Source: Petrotoga sp. UBA5851
GTDB taxonomy: Bacteria; Thermotogota; Thermotogae; Petrotogales; Petrotogaceae
NCBI GenBank assembly: GCA_002431635.1
Contig: DJGH01000003.1
Location: 1-6,637, forward strand
Length of the DNA: 6,637 bases
Direction: 5' to 3'
Every line of letters starts with the position of its first letter. The stretch's first letter is position 1. The notes under the pieces are model-generated. The model made no database searches. It was not told the DNA's origin and worked only from the letters and a program-made list of their open reading frames with translations. This document shows positions 6,104-6,637 of the stretch, one piece after another. Both the position numbers and the translations under genes were made by a program.

Positions 6104-6637
6104 ATGGAAGACACCCTATTGAAAAAGAAGCTTGAAGATATAAGGCTTTATATGCGAAGTAACTTTTTGGACTGTTTTATAGTTATTAACTATGAATCCT
6201 CTTCCAGAAGTACAAGCAGGTTTCTTACGGGATTTCAGGGCACATTCTGCATTATCTTCATATCTCAAGAAGACTTTGATTTTTATACAGACAGTAGATA
6301 TCTGGAGTATGTCGAATACGGATATAAAAGTCTGAACGTGAAGATATACGACGGAAATCTCATTCAGCTGCTTAAAAAGCTCCTATCTGCTTTCAAGCCT
6401 GGAGCCAAGATCGGTTATGAAGCCTCAAATATAAGTGTACGTTTTTACAAAAGATTTTTTGAAGTATTCAAAAATTTTTCTTTTGTAGGTTGTGAAGATA
6501 TCTTTCTTTCTCTAAGGACTAAAAAAAACGCGTCTGAAATAGATAACATAAAAAAAGCTGTTATTATTTCCGAAAAATCATATCTAGAATCAATTGAAAG
6601 GTTCGAATATGGAATGTCTGAAAAGGATTTCTCAGCT
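6104..6637 (+). CDS. M24-family aminopeptidase (Xaa-Pro aminopeptidase-like), partial at the 3' end
   Basis: M24 enzymes of this type use two metal ions to remove an N-terminal residue, typically one preceding proline, from cytoplasmic peptides. The 178 codons present run without a stop to the window edge. They form a creatinase-type N-terminal domain: SRFLTGFQGT (38-47) corresponds to the usual RYLTGF-G segment, YTDSRYLEYVE (61-71) carries the TDSRY signature, and LRTKKNASEIDNIKKA (137-152) is the standard link into the catalytic pita-bread domain. The catalytic metal ligands lie beyond the window, so activity cannot be judged, and PepP, PepQ or an inactive relative cannot be separated. The ATG at 6104 follows AGGAGA at about seven bases; an adjacent in-frame TTG at 6101 is less likely. 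It lies 48 bases after mutS with its own likely promoter. Confidence 0.85.
   Translation, partial: MEDTLLKKKLEDIRLYMRSNFLDCFIVINYESSSRSTSRFLTGFQGTFCIIFISQEDFDFYTDSRYLEYVEYGYKSLNVKIYDGNLIQLLKKLLSAFKPGAKIGYEASNISVRFYKRFFEVFKNFSFVGCEDIFLSLRTKKNASEIDNIKKAVIISEKSYLESIERFEYGMSEKDFSA

Noticed and set aside
1..6637. A hidden defence island, toxin-antitoxin pair, CRISPR array or mobile element.
   Set aside because: All long frames are housekeeping families, and no direct repeats, transposase motifs, tRNA-like folds or terminal inverted repeats were seen.

Overview
This is a low-GC bacterial window with AT-rich codons, near-consensus Shine-Dalgarno sites (GGAGG types) and consensus-like housekeeping promoters. 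It encodes ordinary cell machinery. MutS resembles, from memory, Thermotogota MutS most closely (for example Thermotoga), while Obg with its C-terminal OCT domain and the RemA-type protein also fit Clostridia-like Firmicutes or Fusobacteria. The lineage is therefore only suggested. I see no phage genes, insertion sequences, CRISPR array, tRNA or rRNA.

Layout: two divergent transcription units share a control region at about 2328-2601. Leftward (minus strand) runs a strong promoter, a possible 32-residue leader ORF with a perfect Shine-Dalgarno, a cation diffusion facilitator (CDF) metal transporter, and the ribosome-assembly GTPase Obg. The CDF stop codon abuts the Obg start codon. Rightward (plus strand) runs a promoter with a very short leader, a RemA/DUF370-type protein carrying an internal insertion, and clpP, the two overlapping by ATGA. 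A good intrinsic terminator follows, then mutS (mismatch recognition), then the first 178 codons of an M24-family (Xaa-Pro aminopeptidase-like) protein, which runs off the window and has its own apparent promoter in the tail of mutS.

The genes do not form one pathway. Together they cover ribosome assembly, metal homeostasis, protein turnover, mismatch repair and peptide catabolism. The unusual parts are in the leftward leader (small ORF plus two long-range stems meeting at its start codon), the modified RemA-like protein linked to clpP, and the atypical metal-site residues of the CDF protein. I did not find a clear new defence or mobile system.
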